Shown here in pieces: positions 8,974 to 17,573 of a stretch of DNA of 64,000 bases. Both the position numbers and the translations under genes were made by a program. Location: the NCBI RefSeq assembly GCF_001006805.1, contig NZ_LN811353.1:272487-336486 (forward strand). The letters run 5' to 3'. Every line of letters begins with the position of its first letter. Position 1 is the first letter of the stretch. This DNA comes from Microvirga massiliensis. GTDB taxonomy: Bacteria > Pseudomonadota > Alphaproteobacteria > Rhizobiales > Beijerinckiaceae. The notes under the pieces were generated by a model. It had not been told where the DNA came from. It was given only the letters and a program-made list of their open reading frames with translations, and did not search any database.

Positions 8974-9681
8974 TCAGGCCGCCGCGCCCTCGTGCGCCAG
9001 GCGGCGCATGTCGCAGTCGAACAGCACGTCTCCATCGGGCAGCACATAGGTCCGCGCGTCCGGGCGCAGGGCTTCCGAAATGGCTCCGATCGGCTTCAGG
9101 TCGAGGGCCGGTTTGCCCGATCCGAGGAGGAGCGGCGCCACGAGGACGTGCAGGCGGTCGATGGCCCGTGCATCGATGAAGCTCGACACCGTGCGGGCGC
9201 CCCCCTCGACCAGAATCCGCGCGAAGCCTCGGGCCCCGAGAGCCCGGATGACAGCATGCGGGAGGGAACTCACGTCGTCGATGCGGATCTCCTCTGCGCC
9301 GGGTGGGAGGGCACCGTTCTGGCATCTCACGATGAGGCGCGGCGTGCCGTCGTCGTGCATGCATTTCGCATCCCGGGGCATGCGGGCGCGAGGGTCGATC
9401 ACGACGCGGGCGGGGTTCCGCCCCGCGACACGGCGGACGGTGAGGAGCGGGTCGTCCGCGATGACCGTACCGATCCCGACCACCACGGCGTCGACGCGGG
9501 CCCGGATCTGGTGCAGGTGATCGAGGGCGGCTGCCCGGTTGATATGTTTCGAGTCACCGGTCAGTGTAGCGATGCGACCATCCAGTGACTGCCCGAGCTG
9601 GGCAACGACGAAGGGCTCCTCCGGGCTGCCCCGGAGAAAGCAATTGAAGATGTTGGAGGGGTGATCCGCTGGATGAGCCAT
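8974..9681 (-). CDS. RibD C-terminal-type pyrimidine reductase, stand-alone
   Basis: A 235-residue protein made only of the RibD_C/dihydrofolate-reductase-like domain. Recognisable motifs are QSLDGRIAT, the NADPH-binding region VDAVVVGIGTVIADDP, NPARVVIDP, and VEGGARTVSSFI. The deaminase half of bifunctional RibD, with its zinc His and Cys ligands, is absent. In riboflavin synthesis this domain reduces a 5-aminouracil ribosylamine phosphate, and many stand-alone members use other substrates. It is divergent from ribA across 155 bases. The pairing with ribA and the PTPS-like cluster supports a GTP-derived pyrimidine or pterin as substrate, but this is inference. Confidence 0.85.
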   Translation of the reverse strand: MAHPADHPSNIFNCFLRGSPEEPFVVAQLGQSLDGRIATLTGDSKHINRAAALDHLHQIRARVDAVVVGIGTVIADDPLLTVRRVAGRNPARVVIDPRARMPRDAKCMHDDGTPRLIVRCQNGALPPGAEEIRIDDVSSLPHAVIRALGARGFARILVEGGARTVSSFIDARAIDRLHVLVAPLLLGSGKPALDLKPIGAISEALRPDARTYVLPDGDVLFDCDMRRLAHEGAAA

Positions 9682-9836
9682 TGCGTAAGCACAGCACGGC
9701 CATAAGTAGCCTTAGAAGCACGCTACAGTGCGACGCCGTTCATCTCCCGGCAAGCTGCCTGACCTTACAGAGCACAGTGAAGCTCTGCGGGCAGGCGGCT
9801 CTTCGGCCCGGACGGCGCTGGAAGGGGTAACGAAGA

Positions 9837-10958
9837 ATGAAGCGTCTCGTCCTCGGCGTGTCCGGTGCAGTCGATTCGATGGCGGTCGAGCGAGCCATCG
9901 CGGAACTCCGAAGCGCACGTCCGGTCCTGGTAGAGGGAAGCGACGGGGCTCGCGCCATCGTGATCGGGGTCGAGGATCTCGACGAACGCCTCGTCGCCGG
10001 CCTGGACAAGATCGCCGACGGGCAGGCTCGGCTGGTTCTGCCCGCAGCGCGCCTCAGGCGCCTCGGGCTTGACCGCCAAGGCCCCGGCGCCATCGCGCTC
10101 CCGGAGATCGACCTCGCGCGCATCGAGGCGCTGGCCCTTCGGCTCGACGGCCGCCTCGATGCTCCGGTCAGCCTGGCGGGTCCCATGGACGAGGATGCGC
10201 TCGAGTTGGCGCGCCTGTCGCTCGTGCTCCCGGCCGTTGTGGTCGTGCCGGTCGCAGCCGATCTCGAAGGCGGCTCGTCCCTTCTCGTGGTCCGCTCGAC
10301 CGCGATCCGGAGCTATGACGCCGCACGACGCCGCGACCTCCGGCTGGTAAGCCGCGCCCCGGTGCCGCTCGACGGCGCCCCGACGAGCGAGTTCGCCGTG
10401 TTTCGCGGCGGCGAGGGCATGCGCGACCAGGTTGCCGTCATCGTCGGACGGCCGGACCTGTCGCAACCCGTCGCCGTACGCATCCATTCCGCCTGCCTGA
10501 CCGGAGATCTCTTCGGCAGCCTCAAATGCGATTGCGGCGACCAGCTGCGCGGGACCGTTCGCGCCATGGCCCAGGAGGAGGGCGGCATCCTGCTCTACCT
10601 CGACCAGGAGGGACGCGGGAACGGCCTCGCGAACAAGATTCGGGCCTACAAGCTGCAATCGCAGGGCTACGATACCTATGATGCCGACGAGGTGCTCGGG
10701 TTCGGCCTCGACCAGCGCCGGTTCGAGTTTGCCGGCGAGATGCTCAAGCAGCTCGGCGTGACGGCCGTCCGGGTCATGACGAATAATCCGGAGAAGATCG
10801 CCGCTCTCCAGCGGGCAGGCCTCGAGGTCGTGTCCGACCGGCGTGTCTTGGGCCGCCCGACAGCCGAGAACGTCCGCTATCTTGCGTCGAAGCGGGATCG
10901 TGCTGGCCACTATATCGAACTCGACCACCTGGCGGTGCTCGCGCCGAACCAGGACTGA
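9837..10958 (+). CDS. ribA: GTP cyclohydrolase II with degenerate RibB-like N-terminal domain
   Basis: A 373-residue protein. The C-terminal domain (about residues 185-373) is GTP cyclohydrolase II, which converts GTP to the 2,5-diamino-6-ribosylamino-pyrimidinone phosphate that starts riboflavin synthesis. The zinc Cys ligands are C220, C231 and C233 (ACLTGD...KCDCGDQ), followed by LDQEGRGNGLANKIRAY with the expected catalytic Tyr271. Residues 13-175 resemble the DHBP synthase (RibB) fold at AIAELRSARPVLV, but the acidic motif EDRENEGD is replaced by EGSDGARA, so this half should be inactive. It is divergent from the RibD-like reductase and is followed 13 bases later by the YfhO-like gene. 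Confidence 0.92.
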   Translation: MKRLVLGVSGAVDSMAVERAIAELRSARPVLVEGSDGARAIVIGVEDLDERLVAGLDKIADGQARLVLPAARLRRLGLDRQGPGAIALPEIDLARIEALALRLDGRLDAPVSLAGPMDEDALELARLSLVLPAVVVVPVAADLEGGSSLLVVRSTAIRSYDAARRRDLRLVSRAPVPLDGAPTSEFAVFRGGEGMRDQVAVIVGRPDLSQPVAVRIHSACLTGDLFGSLKCDCGDQLRGTVRAMAQEEGGILLYLDQEGRGNGLANKIRAYKLQSQGYDTYDADEVLGFGLDQRRFEFAGEMLKQLGVTAVRVMTNNPEKIAALQRAGLEVVSDRRVLGRPTAENVRYLASKRDRAGHYIELDHLAVLAPNQD

Positions 10959-10971
10959 CGGCGGGCGCCCG

Positions 10972-13329
10972 TTGCGCGAGGAGCACCTGTCCGATTCCGG
11001 AGCGCAGCGGGTTTCGTGGGCTTTCGCCGGTGCCGTGTTCCTACTGGCATGGGCCATTCTCGCTTCGCCCTGGCTGAGCGGCGCCGTCACGATCCCCTGG
11101 GATGCGAAGGCGCATTTCTACCCACAGCTCCAGTTCCTGGCGCAATCCCTGCATCACGGCGAGTCGCCCTTCTGGAATCCGTTCGCGTTCTCGGGCTCGC
11201 CGCAGATTGCCGATCCGCAGTCCCTGATCTTCTCGCTGCCCTTTCTTGCCTTGGCGGCGCTCATCCCGGATCCGGGCTTCGCGGCCTTCGATGCGGTGGT
11301 GCTCGCGATGCTGGGACTGGGCGGGCTCGCGATCATTCTCCTGTTCCGCGAGCTGGGCTGGCATCCGGCCGGTGGCGCGGTGGCGGCCCTCGCCTTTGCG
11401 TTCGGAGCCTCCGCGGCCTGGCGAATCCAGCATGTCGGCCAAGTGCTGAGCCTCTCCCATTGGGCCATCGCGCTCTGGCTGCTGGTCCGGGCTCTCCGGC
11501 TGGGTTCGGCCTCGGTGGGCTTTCTCGCCGGCCTGGCTGCGGGTCTGATGGTGCTCGGCCGGGATCAGGTCGCCTATCTCGGAGGCTGGCTCCTGACGGG
11601 CGCGGTGATCGCGCACATCCTGCGGGCCGAGCAGCCTTCCCAGGCGCTCCGCCGATCGGTCCGGCCGCTGGCTGCTGGTGTCCTGGGCGGCCTTCTCATC
11701 GTCGCGGTTCCCGTTCTGCTGACCATCCTCTTGGCGGAGGACTCCAACCGCCCGGCTCTGGCGCTCTCCGAGGCCGCGCGCGGGGCGCTCCACCCGGCGC
11801 TCCTGCTCACGGGGCTCGTGCCGAACCTCTTCGGGGCCGACGGTCCCTTCGTGGATTACTGGGGACCGCCGTCGCCCCGCTGGGGAGAGAGCTCCTACGT
11901 GCTCGCCCGCAACATGGGGGTCCTTTATCTCGGCGCCCTGCCGGCCGCTCTGCTGATGGCAGGCATCCGGAGGCCGATCTGGGAACGGGAGGTTCGCGCA
12001 GTCACGATCGGGCTTTGCCTGATGCTGCTCTATGCGCTCGGCGGGCTGACGCCCTTCTTTCCGGCGGTCTTCAAATACATCCCTGGCGTGGATCTGTTCC
12101 GGCGTCCCGCGGATGCCGCCTTCTTCATCGGGGCTCTGTCCGCGATCCTGTCGGGCTATCTCGTGCACCGGGCCTTTGCCGGGACTTTTCTCGTCCCGGG
12201 CGCGCCGTGGGGGCTCGGGCAGATCGTCACCGCACTCGCGATCTTCGCCTGCGCGGTGGCTCTCGCGGTCGCGAAGAATACGCTTCACCTCGCGGCCAAT
12301 CCGCTTGCGCTCTCGGCCCTGTTTCTCGGGATCTCGCTCGCCTTCCTGGCCGTTCTTCCGGGCCTCGCACGAATGCGGCCTCGGATCGCGCTCGTCCTTT
12401 TGGCGAGCGTCCTGATCGCCGATCTCGCCGTGAACAACGGCCCGAACGAGTCGACTGCTCTGCCGCCATCAGCTTATGAGATCCTTCGGCCCGACAGCAC
12501 GAACCCCTTGCTCGCTGCGATCGAGGGCCGTCTAGGCCCGGACTCGCTCAATCGCGTCGAACTCGCAGGCCTCGGGTTCGCCTGGCCGAATGCGAGCCTC
12601 GTTCATCAGCTGCACCATGTGCTGGGCTACAACCCCGTCCGCCTGCGCCCCTATTCCGAGGCAACGGGAGCGGAGGATCATATCGCTCTGCCGGAGCAGC
12701 GGCGCTTCTCGCCGCTAATGCCGTCCTATCGCTCGCCTCTGGCGGATATGCTCGGGCTTCGGCTGATCGCAACCGGGGTGCCGGTGGAGCGCATTGACCC
12801 CAGCCTGAGCCCAGGGGATCTGAAGCTCGTCGCAACGACGCCGGACGGTTTTCTCTACGAGAACCCAAGGGCCAGACCTCGGGCCGAATTCGCGTCGCGC
12901 GCGATCGCGGCCGATCAGGATCAGATGATCAGGGATGGCTTCTGGCCGGCCGAACCCCTGCCGGGCCAGGTGGTGCTGGATTCGAACTCCATTCCGACGA
13001 CGGGCGGCGATGCCAACGGCGAGGTGCGAATCAGGCTTTATGCCAATACGCAGGTCGACATCGAGGTCGAGGCTGACGGCGAGGGCTATCTCGTGTTGCG
13101 GGATCCGTTCCATCCCTGGTGGATTGCGACGATCGACGGTGTGCCGGCTCCGGTGCTGCGGGCCGATGCGATCTTCCGCGCCGTCCGGGTGCCGGCCGGG
13201 CATCACCGCGTGCGCTTCGCCTTTGCACCCTGGCGCGGCGCCTGGCGTGAATTGAGCCAGCACTGGCCCATTCTGCAGCACCTGAATTCGCTTCTCGGGA
13301 TCGGGGCGGAGAGCGGGAAACCGGCATGA
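10972..13329 (+). CDS. YfhO-like polytopic membrane protein
   Basis: A protein of about 785 residues with some 12 membrane segments in the first two thirds and a C-terminal soluble beta-rich region ending DPFHPWWIATIDGVPAPVLRA...VPAGHHRVRF, the ending typical of YfhO-like proteins. The first luminal loop (PWDAKAHFYPQLQFLAQS, FWNPFAFSGSPQ) matches the GT39/GT-C type of lipid-linked sugar transferase. I chose the TTG at 10972 because no ATG or GTG lies between the ribA stop and the first membrane helix; an upstream ATG inside ribA looks spurious, so the start is uncertain. The stop overlaps the next start (ATGA at 13326). The role in moving sugars is inferred. Confidence 0.75.
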   Translation: MREEHLSDSGAQRVSWAFAGAVFLLAWAILASPWLSGAVTIPWDAKAHFYPQLQFLAQSLHHGESPFWNPFAFSGSPQIADPQSLIFSLPFLALAALIPDPGFAAFDAVVLAMLGLGGLAIILLFRELGWHPAGGAVAALAFAFGASAAWRIQHVGQVLSLSHWAIALWLLVRALRLGSASVGFLAGLAAGLMVLGRDQVAYLGGWLLTGAVIAHILRAEQPSQALRRSVRPLAAGVLGGLLIVAVPVLLTILLAEDSNRPALALSEAARGALHPALLLTGLVPNLFGADGPFVDYWGPPSPRWGESSYVLARNMGVLYLGALPAALLMAGIRRPIWEREVRAVTIGLCLMLLYALGGLTPFFPAVFKYIPGVDLFRRPADAAFFIGALSAILSGYLVHRAFAGTFLVPGAPWGLGQIVTALAIFACAVALAVAKNTLHLAANPLALSALFLGISLAFLAVLPGLARMRPRIALVLLASVLIADLAVNNGPNESTALPPSAYEILRPDSTNPLLAAIEGRLGPDSLNRVELAGLGFAWPNASLVHQLHHVLGYNPVRLRPYSEATGAEDHIALPEQRRFSPLMPSYRSPLADMLGLRLIATGVPVERIDPSLSPGDLKLVATTPDGFLYENPRARPRAEFASRAIAADQDQMIRDGFWPAEPLPGQVVLDSNSIPTTGGDANGEVRIRLYANTQVDIEVEADGEGYLVLRDPFHPWWIATIDGVPAPVLRADAIFRAVRVPAGHHRVRFAFAPWRGAWRELSQHWPILQHLNSLLGIGAESGKPA

Positions 13330-14582
13330 CGATCACCCGTCCGGATGCGGATATCGCCGTGATCGGCGGCGGCATCGTCGGCTTGTCCTGCGCGCTGCAA
13401 CTCACGCTGTGCGGGCGGTCTGTCGTCCTCCTGGACCCCGGAGACACGCGCCGCGGCGCATCCTTCGGCAATGCCGGGGTGATCAACCGCGCCTCGCTCT
13501 TTCCCGTCGCAGGCCCAGGGCTCTGGCGAAATCTCGCGCGCTATGCCTGCAACCGCGACTCGGCGGTCTCTCTGCGCTATCGCGCCCTGCCGGGTGTGCT
13601 GCCCTGGATCCGCGGAGCCTTGTCGCGGGCGCACGAAGCCGCCTGGCGCGAGGCCTCCGCGGCCCTCGACCCTCTGACAGCCGGCGCTCTCGCGGAGCAC
13701 CGCGCTCTCGCCGAACTCACCGGAGCAGCCGGACTCCTCAGCCAGCGAGGCTATCTGAAGCTCTATCGAACGGAGGCCGCCTTCGAGGCGGCAAGCCTCG
13801 AAGGCGAGATCCTGGCTCATCATCGGGTGGAGGTCGTCGCACTCGACGAACATGAAATTGCCGACTTGGAGCCCGTCCTGACGCGACGCTTCGCGCGAGG
13901 GTTGCTGTTCCCGGAATCGGGCGCTGTCACGCGCCCGGGCGAGCTCGTGGAGCGCTACCGTGGTGCTCTGGCAGGACGCGGCGCGCTGCTGCTCGAGAGC
14001 ATCTGCGACAGGATCGAGCCCGGCCCGGATGACGTTGCAATCCATTGGCCGGGAGGCGTGTTGCATGCGTCGCAGGTCGTCTTGGCGGCCGGCGCCTGGT
14101 CAGGCCCGCTTGCGCGAAAACTCGGCTACCGCTTTCCGCTCGCAGCCGAGCGCGGCTATCATCGCCACTTCCGGGTGGGGGCATCACCATCGCGCCCATT
14201 TCACGATACCGGCGGCGCCTATGTGGTCTCTCCGGCCGGTGATGGTGTCGTGCGGCTCCTGTCAGGCATCGAGATTGCGGCGCCGGGCGACCCGCCGAAC
14301 CACCGGCAGATCAATGCAGTCACGGACGAGGCGCGGCAGACGCTGAAACTCGGCGCGCCCGTCGAGTCCGAACCGTGGCTCGGATCGCGTCCCTCGACGC
14401 CGGACGGGCTGCCGATCATCGGGCGCGCGCCACGCCACCCAAACGTGATCTTCGCCTTCGGACACGGGCATATCGGCCTCTCGACCGGGCCGCTCACCGG
14501 CCGGATCGTCGCCGACCTCGCCGATCAGCGACGCCCGCCCATCCCGATCGAGCCGTTCGCTCCGGAGCGCTTCCGGCTGTGA
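13326..14582 (+). CDS. FAD-dependent amino-acid dehydrogenase/oxidase-like protein (DAO/DadA family)
   Basis: A 418-residue flavoprotein. The FAD-binding motif IAVIGGGIVGLSCALQL with VVLLDPG at the end of strand 2 lies at residues 10-42. The second dinucleotide-binding segment (VVLAAGAWSGPLA) and the C-terminal DAO motif (TPDGLPIIGRAP...FAFGHGHIGLSTGPLTG) are clear. The family includes D-amino-acid dehydrogenase and glycine/sarcosine oxidase. It is translationally coupled to the membrane protein upstream through ATGA. The substrate cannot be stated. Its link with a YfhO-like protein and ribA is unusual, although the flavin supply from the RibA product may be only coincidence. Confidence 0.87.
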   Translation: MTITRPDADIAVIGGGIVGLSCALQLTLCGRSVVLLDPGDTRRGASFGNAGVINRASLFPVAGPGLWRNLARYACNRDSAVSLRYRALPGVLPWIRGALSRAHEAAWREASAALDPLTAGALAEHRALAELTGAAGLLSQRGYLKLYRTEAAFEAASLEGEILAHHRVEVVALDEHEIADLEPVLTRRFARGLLFPESGAVTRPGELVERYRGALAGRGALLLESICDRIEPGPDDVAIHWPGGVLHASQVVLAAGAWSGPLARKLGYRFPLAAERGYHRHFRVGASPSRPFHDTGGAYVVSPAGDGVVRLLSGIEIAAPGDPPNHRQINAVTDEARQTLKLGAPVESEPWLGSRPSTPDGLPIIGRAPRHPNVIFAFGHGHIGLSTGPLTGRIVADLADQRRPPIPIEPFAPERFRL

Positions 14583-14706
14583 GGAAATAGCACTGCGTCA
14601 GCGCGGTCTCGCGTGCGTCAGTGACTTCTTCACTTATCCAAAATGCTTCAGCACGTCGGACCTCCTGAGTAGTCATGGCATTTCGATGAGTTTGAGAGAT
14701 CCTCAC

Positions 14707-14782
14707 CGTCATTGCGAACGCAGTGAAGCAATCTAGGTCGTCGTCCCAGAATGGATTGCTTCGCCTGCGGCTCGCAATGACG
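14707..14782. repeat. Palindromic intergenic repeat (REP-like), second copy
   Basis: Arms GTCATTGCGAAC...GAAGCAATCTAG (14707-14737) and TGGATTGCTTC...CTCGCAATGACG (14751-14782) form a near-perfect inverted repeat with a 13-base loop. It is a better-preserved copy of the element at 8143-8222. It lies in the 240-base gap between the convergent FAD enzyme and peroxiredoxin genes and could act as a bidirectional terminator. Confidence 0.8.
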
Positions 14783-14822
14783 ATGGGAGTGCAGTGGTTT
14801 CCCACTTGGCGCCCTCACTGAC

Positions 14823-15386
14823 TTACCGGTTCGCTAACCACGCGAGTACGTCGGTGGCGTTTCGGTCTGGTGGGAACACCGGATAGAAGACGTGATCGAC
14901 GACGCCGTCCTCGATGACGAGCGTCAGGCGCTTCAGCAGCGTCATTCCTGCGGTTTCGAAAGTCGGGAGTCGCATGGCTTTCGTCAATGCGAAGCCGGAG
15001 TCTGACAGGAGCGCAAACGGCAGATGCAGGCGCTCCGCTGCTTCGCGTTGATAGGCGCTGTCCTGCGTCGAGAGGCCGAACAGGTGTTTTACCCCGTGCG
15101 CCTGCAGCTCCGCAAAGTGATCCCGAAACGCACAGGATTGCGGCGAGCAACCACGGGCGCCGGGGATCATGTCCCAGCCGTCCGGGTTCGGAACATGCGG
15201 CTGACCGGTTCGCGGATAGGCATACACGATGGTGCGGCCGCGCAGTGTCGCGAGATCGACCATCGATCCGTCCGTTGCCGGAAGCGGAATTGCGGGAACC
15301 TTTGACCACGTCAGGTGGCGAGCGCCGCCATCGTCTTGCGGCTCCGGGATCGCGGACCAGTCTGGGGTTTCGACGAAGCTTGGCAT
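14823..15386 (-). CDS. Peroxiredoxin, AhpC/TSA-BCP-like
   Basis: A 187-residue thioredoxin-fold peroxidase that should reduce peroxides. The active-site region reads YAYPRTGQP...IPGARGC-SPQSCAFRD, with the peroxidatic Cys at about C80 and a second Cys at C85, as in BCP-type atypical two-Cys enzymes. The insertion between the YPRTG segment and the Cys is longer than in E. coli Bcp and fits a known subgroup. The ATG at 15386 follows GAGGAGA at good distance; the longer frame lacks similarity. It is a single-gene unit convergent with the FAD enzyme. Confidence 0.88.
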   Translation of the reverse strand: MPSFVETPDWSAIPEPQDDGGARHLTWSKVPAIPLPATDGSMVDLATLRGRTIVYAYPRTGQPHVPNPDGWDMIPGARGCSPQSCAFRDHFAELQAHGVKHLFGLSTQDSAYQREAAERLHLPFALLSDSGFALTKAMRLPTFETAGMTLLKRLTLVIEDGVVDHVFYPVFPPDRNATDVLAWLANR

Positions 15387-15857
15387 GCACTTCTCCTCAC
15401 AGCCGAATTCAACCGTCGCGCAAGATGACCTCACGCAGTCGAGCCCATCGGGCGTGTGGGCTGAGAGCCGGGGCGATCCGGATGCCAGTGTCCATGCTAC
15501 TCCTGTTCCGCCCGATCGTCATGTTACCGGTGGGCAGCCACGGCAGCAGGTCCATACCGGACCATGGCCTCGCATCCGCTCCAGTTCCATTTGGAGAGGG
15601 TCTGTCTCGGCATTTCGAAACGAGGCTTCCGCCGAGCATCGGATGGCGGCTCATGGCACTGAACTGAAGATGGCCGTACGTCGGAGATCTGGCGGCACCC
15701 GGAAATGCTCCGATGAGACCAAACAATGATGAGAACGGCAGTGAAGTTCGTCCCCTGCTATTCCTCGGTTTGTGACCGGGGGCGCCCAGCACGCGATATG
15801 TTGACGGATTAGCCTGTCGAAAGTTATATTAAAGCATAAATATCGGGGAGGAGAGCC
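15387..15857. other. Long intergenic region with one repeat copy
   Basis: About 470 bases between the peroxiredoxin start and the next gene. No convincing coding frame is present; a minus-strand frame across 15409-15792 has no recognisable content. Bases 15636-15679 are about 82 percent identical to 21369-21412 in another gene-free gap. The last 80 bases turn AT-rich (AAGTTATATTAAAGCATAAATATC, 15819-15844 region), which suits a promoter, and end in the strong ribosome site GGGGAGGAGAG at 15845-15855. Confidence 0.5.
15636..15679. repeat. 44-bp dispersed repeat, copy 1
   Basis: Aligns without gaps to 21369-21412 with about 36 of 44 matches; the conserved cores are TGGCGGCTC, TGGCAC and ATGGCCG. 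Both copies are intergenic. It may be a remnant of a mobile or repeat element; family not recognised. Confidence 0.55.
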
Positions 15858-16430
15858 ATCCAGAGGATTGGCCTCGTCCGGGCGCGGACCTTATTGGCGG
15901 TCGGTGTGTTCGCCACGCTCGCCGGATTGTTGATTTTTGCGTTTCTTCCGATCGTTGCGTTCAGGCGTGAGATAAAGCCGGAGCCGGTGTCTCAATCCTC
16001 TTCTGCATCAGGCAAAGCGGTCTTACCTGCTCTGACGCCAGACGAGGAGCGATATGCAGTCGCTCTGTGGGAGATCCACCGCGACGTGACCACTTCCGCG
16101 GTCGCGATGAGTTTTGCGGGTATTGCATTCAAGACAGAGGCTAGCGATGCTCGCACCTTCGAGCAGCGGATCGGGCGGCTTGCGACACTGTTTCAGGAAT
16201 CCGAAGAGCGCGCTCGACATGTGGCCGTGCCAACCACGATGGCGGAGGTTCATGCAAGATATGCGAGTGCTCTGAGCCGGTATTCAGAGGCAGCGCAGGA
16301 AATGCTGAAATTCACGCAGGATGGTGAACCACGGCATCTGAGCAACGCACATGAGATCAGCATCAGTGCATCCGAGGATATGCTGCGCGTCGGAGACGTG
16401 CTTTGGCCAGGGCAATACAAGCCACATTAG
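15858..16430 (+). CDS. Membrane-anchored small protein of unknown function
   Basis: A frame of about 190 residues: a basic N-terminus (IQRIGLVRARTLL), one hydrophobic anchor (AVGVFATLAGLLIFAFLPIVAF), and a helical soluble domain (about residues 50-190) that probably faces the periplasm. I recognise no enzyme motif; the repeated short helices resemble a four-helix sensor or chaperone-like domain. The start is odd. A strong GGGGAGGAGAG lies just before ATC at 15858, ATT follows at 15867, and the first standard start is TTG at 15894, which would cut off the basic residues before the anchor. I give the longer frame. It precedes the exported MBL-fold gene by 86 bases. Confidence 0.6.
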   Translation: MQRIGLVRARTLLAVGVFATLAGLLIFAFLPIVAFRREIKPEPVSQSSSASGKAVLPALTPDEERYAVALWEIHRDVTTSAVAMSFAGIAFKTEASDARTFEQRIGRLATLFQESEERARHVAVPTTMAEVHARYASALSRYSEAAQEMLKFTQDGEPRHLSNAHEISISASEDMLRVGDVLWPGQYKPH

Positions 16431-16516
16431 GTCTGTTTCGAGACCCAAGCTCACTCAATGAACAGAAGGCGCGTGCCGAGTAGCCTGAAATCCTCGTCAA
16501 ATGGAGGGAAGAGGCC

Positions 16517-17512
16517 ATGGGACAGATCGGAAAAATTCGCTACCTCGTACCGACCGCTGCCCTTTCGCTTGGACTATGGGCTCTCACCAGCCTCCCTGCT
16601 CATGCTCAGGATGTGTGCTCGGTGTGGCTGATTGAAAGCAGTCGCTTCATGAATGTGCCCTTCGGATCGTTCATGCCGGATCGCGCCTTCGTCTCCGGGA
16701 GCAACAATCCGACCAGCAATATTTCGACAGTCGATCTTCCGGTGAATATCGGTGTAATCAAATGTGGCAATGAGCTGATCCTGTACGATACTGGCTGGAA
16801 GCAGCAGGAGTATCTCAGGATGTCCGGTTCGGAGCACTGGGCTCCGCTTCCTGATCAACTTCGCGCGCTCGGTTTCAATGCAGCCGACGTTACCAAGGTC
16901 GTGATCGGCCATGCGCACTGGGATCATGCGGGCCAGCTCTCGGATTTGCCGAATGCCACCCTGTACGTCCAGCGTGAGGAGCTGAAAGCCATCGAGTGGG
17001 CGCTCAACTACCCCGAGCCCCATATTCGGGCGATCAACTCGGATCCCGGCGGCTGCTACCGGACGCCGGCTTGCGGTTACATGCCGCTGACCATGGAAGA
17101 GGTCTACGGCAAAGTGCTGAAAGGCAAGGCGGTCCTCGTCGATGGAGAGATGGAGGTCCTGCCGGGCGTGCGCATTCACCCGGCCTACCGCGCCCACACT
17201 GCCGGATCGCAGCTTCTGGAGGTTCCTACCAGCATCGGCAAGCTTGTCTTCGGGTCCGATGCATACTCGTCCTATGAGGGAATCCGCGACTGGATGACTG
17301 CCAATGTGCAGCAGACTGACACCGTCCAGCAGTTTCTTGCGTATGAGAAGTGTTACAAGATCACGGGAGGCTACAACAACTGTGTCTCCGCTCATGAGCC
17401 GCTGAGCTACACGGAAAAATATCCGTTGACCAAGAACTCCTGGGTCGCACTCAATGGTGGGCGGATGGCGGAAGTCGCACTGGCTCCTGGCGAAAAATCT
17501 CGCAAGCCGTAA
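16517..17512 (+). CDS. Exported metallo-beta-lactamase-fold hydrolase (AHL-lactonase-like)
   Basis: A 331-residue protein with a Sec signal peptide ending at AHA30. The zinc motif HAHWDH is at residues 132-137, and further ligands are likely in AHTAGSQ (His about 235), FGSDAY (Asp) and SAHEPLS (His). The overall pattern resembles N-acyl-homoserine lactonases and other exported MBL-fold lactonases or arylsulfatase-like hydrolases. Several Cys pairs (C34/C83, C168/C174) suggest periplasmic disulfides. GGAGGG upstream supports the ATG. It is the first gene of a group with two exported beta-propeller proteins. Quorum-signal hydrolysis is possible but not shown. Confidence 0.85.
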   Translation: MGQIGKIRYLVPTAALSLGLWALTSLPAHAQDVCSVWLIESSRFMNVPFGSFMPDRAFVSGSNNPTSNISTVDLPVNIGVIKCGNELILYDTGWKQQEYLRMSGSEHWAPLPDQLRALGFNAADVTKVVIGHAHWDHAGQLSDLPNATLYVQREELKAIEWALNYPEPHIRAINSDPGGCYRTPACGYMPLTMEEVYGKVLKGKAVLVDGEMEVLPGVRIHPAYRAHTAGSQLLEVPTSIGKLVFGSDAYSSYEGIRDWMTANVQQTDTVQQFLAYEKCYKITGGYNNCVSAHEPLSYTEKYPLTKNSWVALNGGRMAEVALAPGEKSRKP

Positions 17513-17573
17513 GGTGAAACGAGGAGCCGTAACCGGCCCACATGATTAAATAGTCCGGGGAAGCGCACACCAC

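Noticed and set aside
15409..15792. 127-codon minus-strand frame in the gap after the peroxiredoxin gene
   Set aside because: No motif or start signal; it contains part of the dispersed repeat and looks non-coding.
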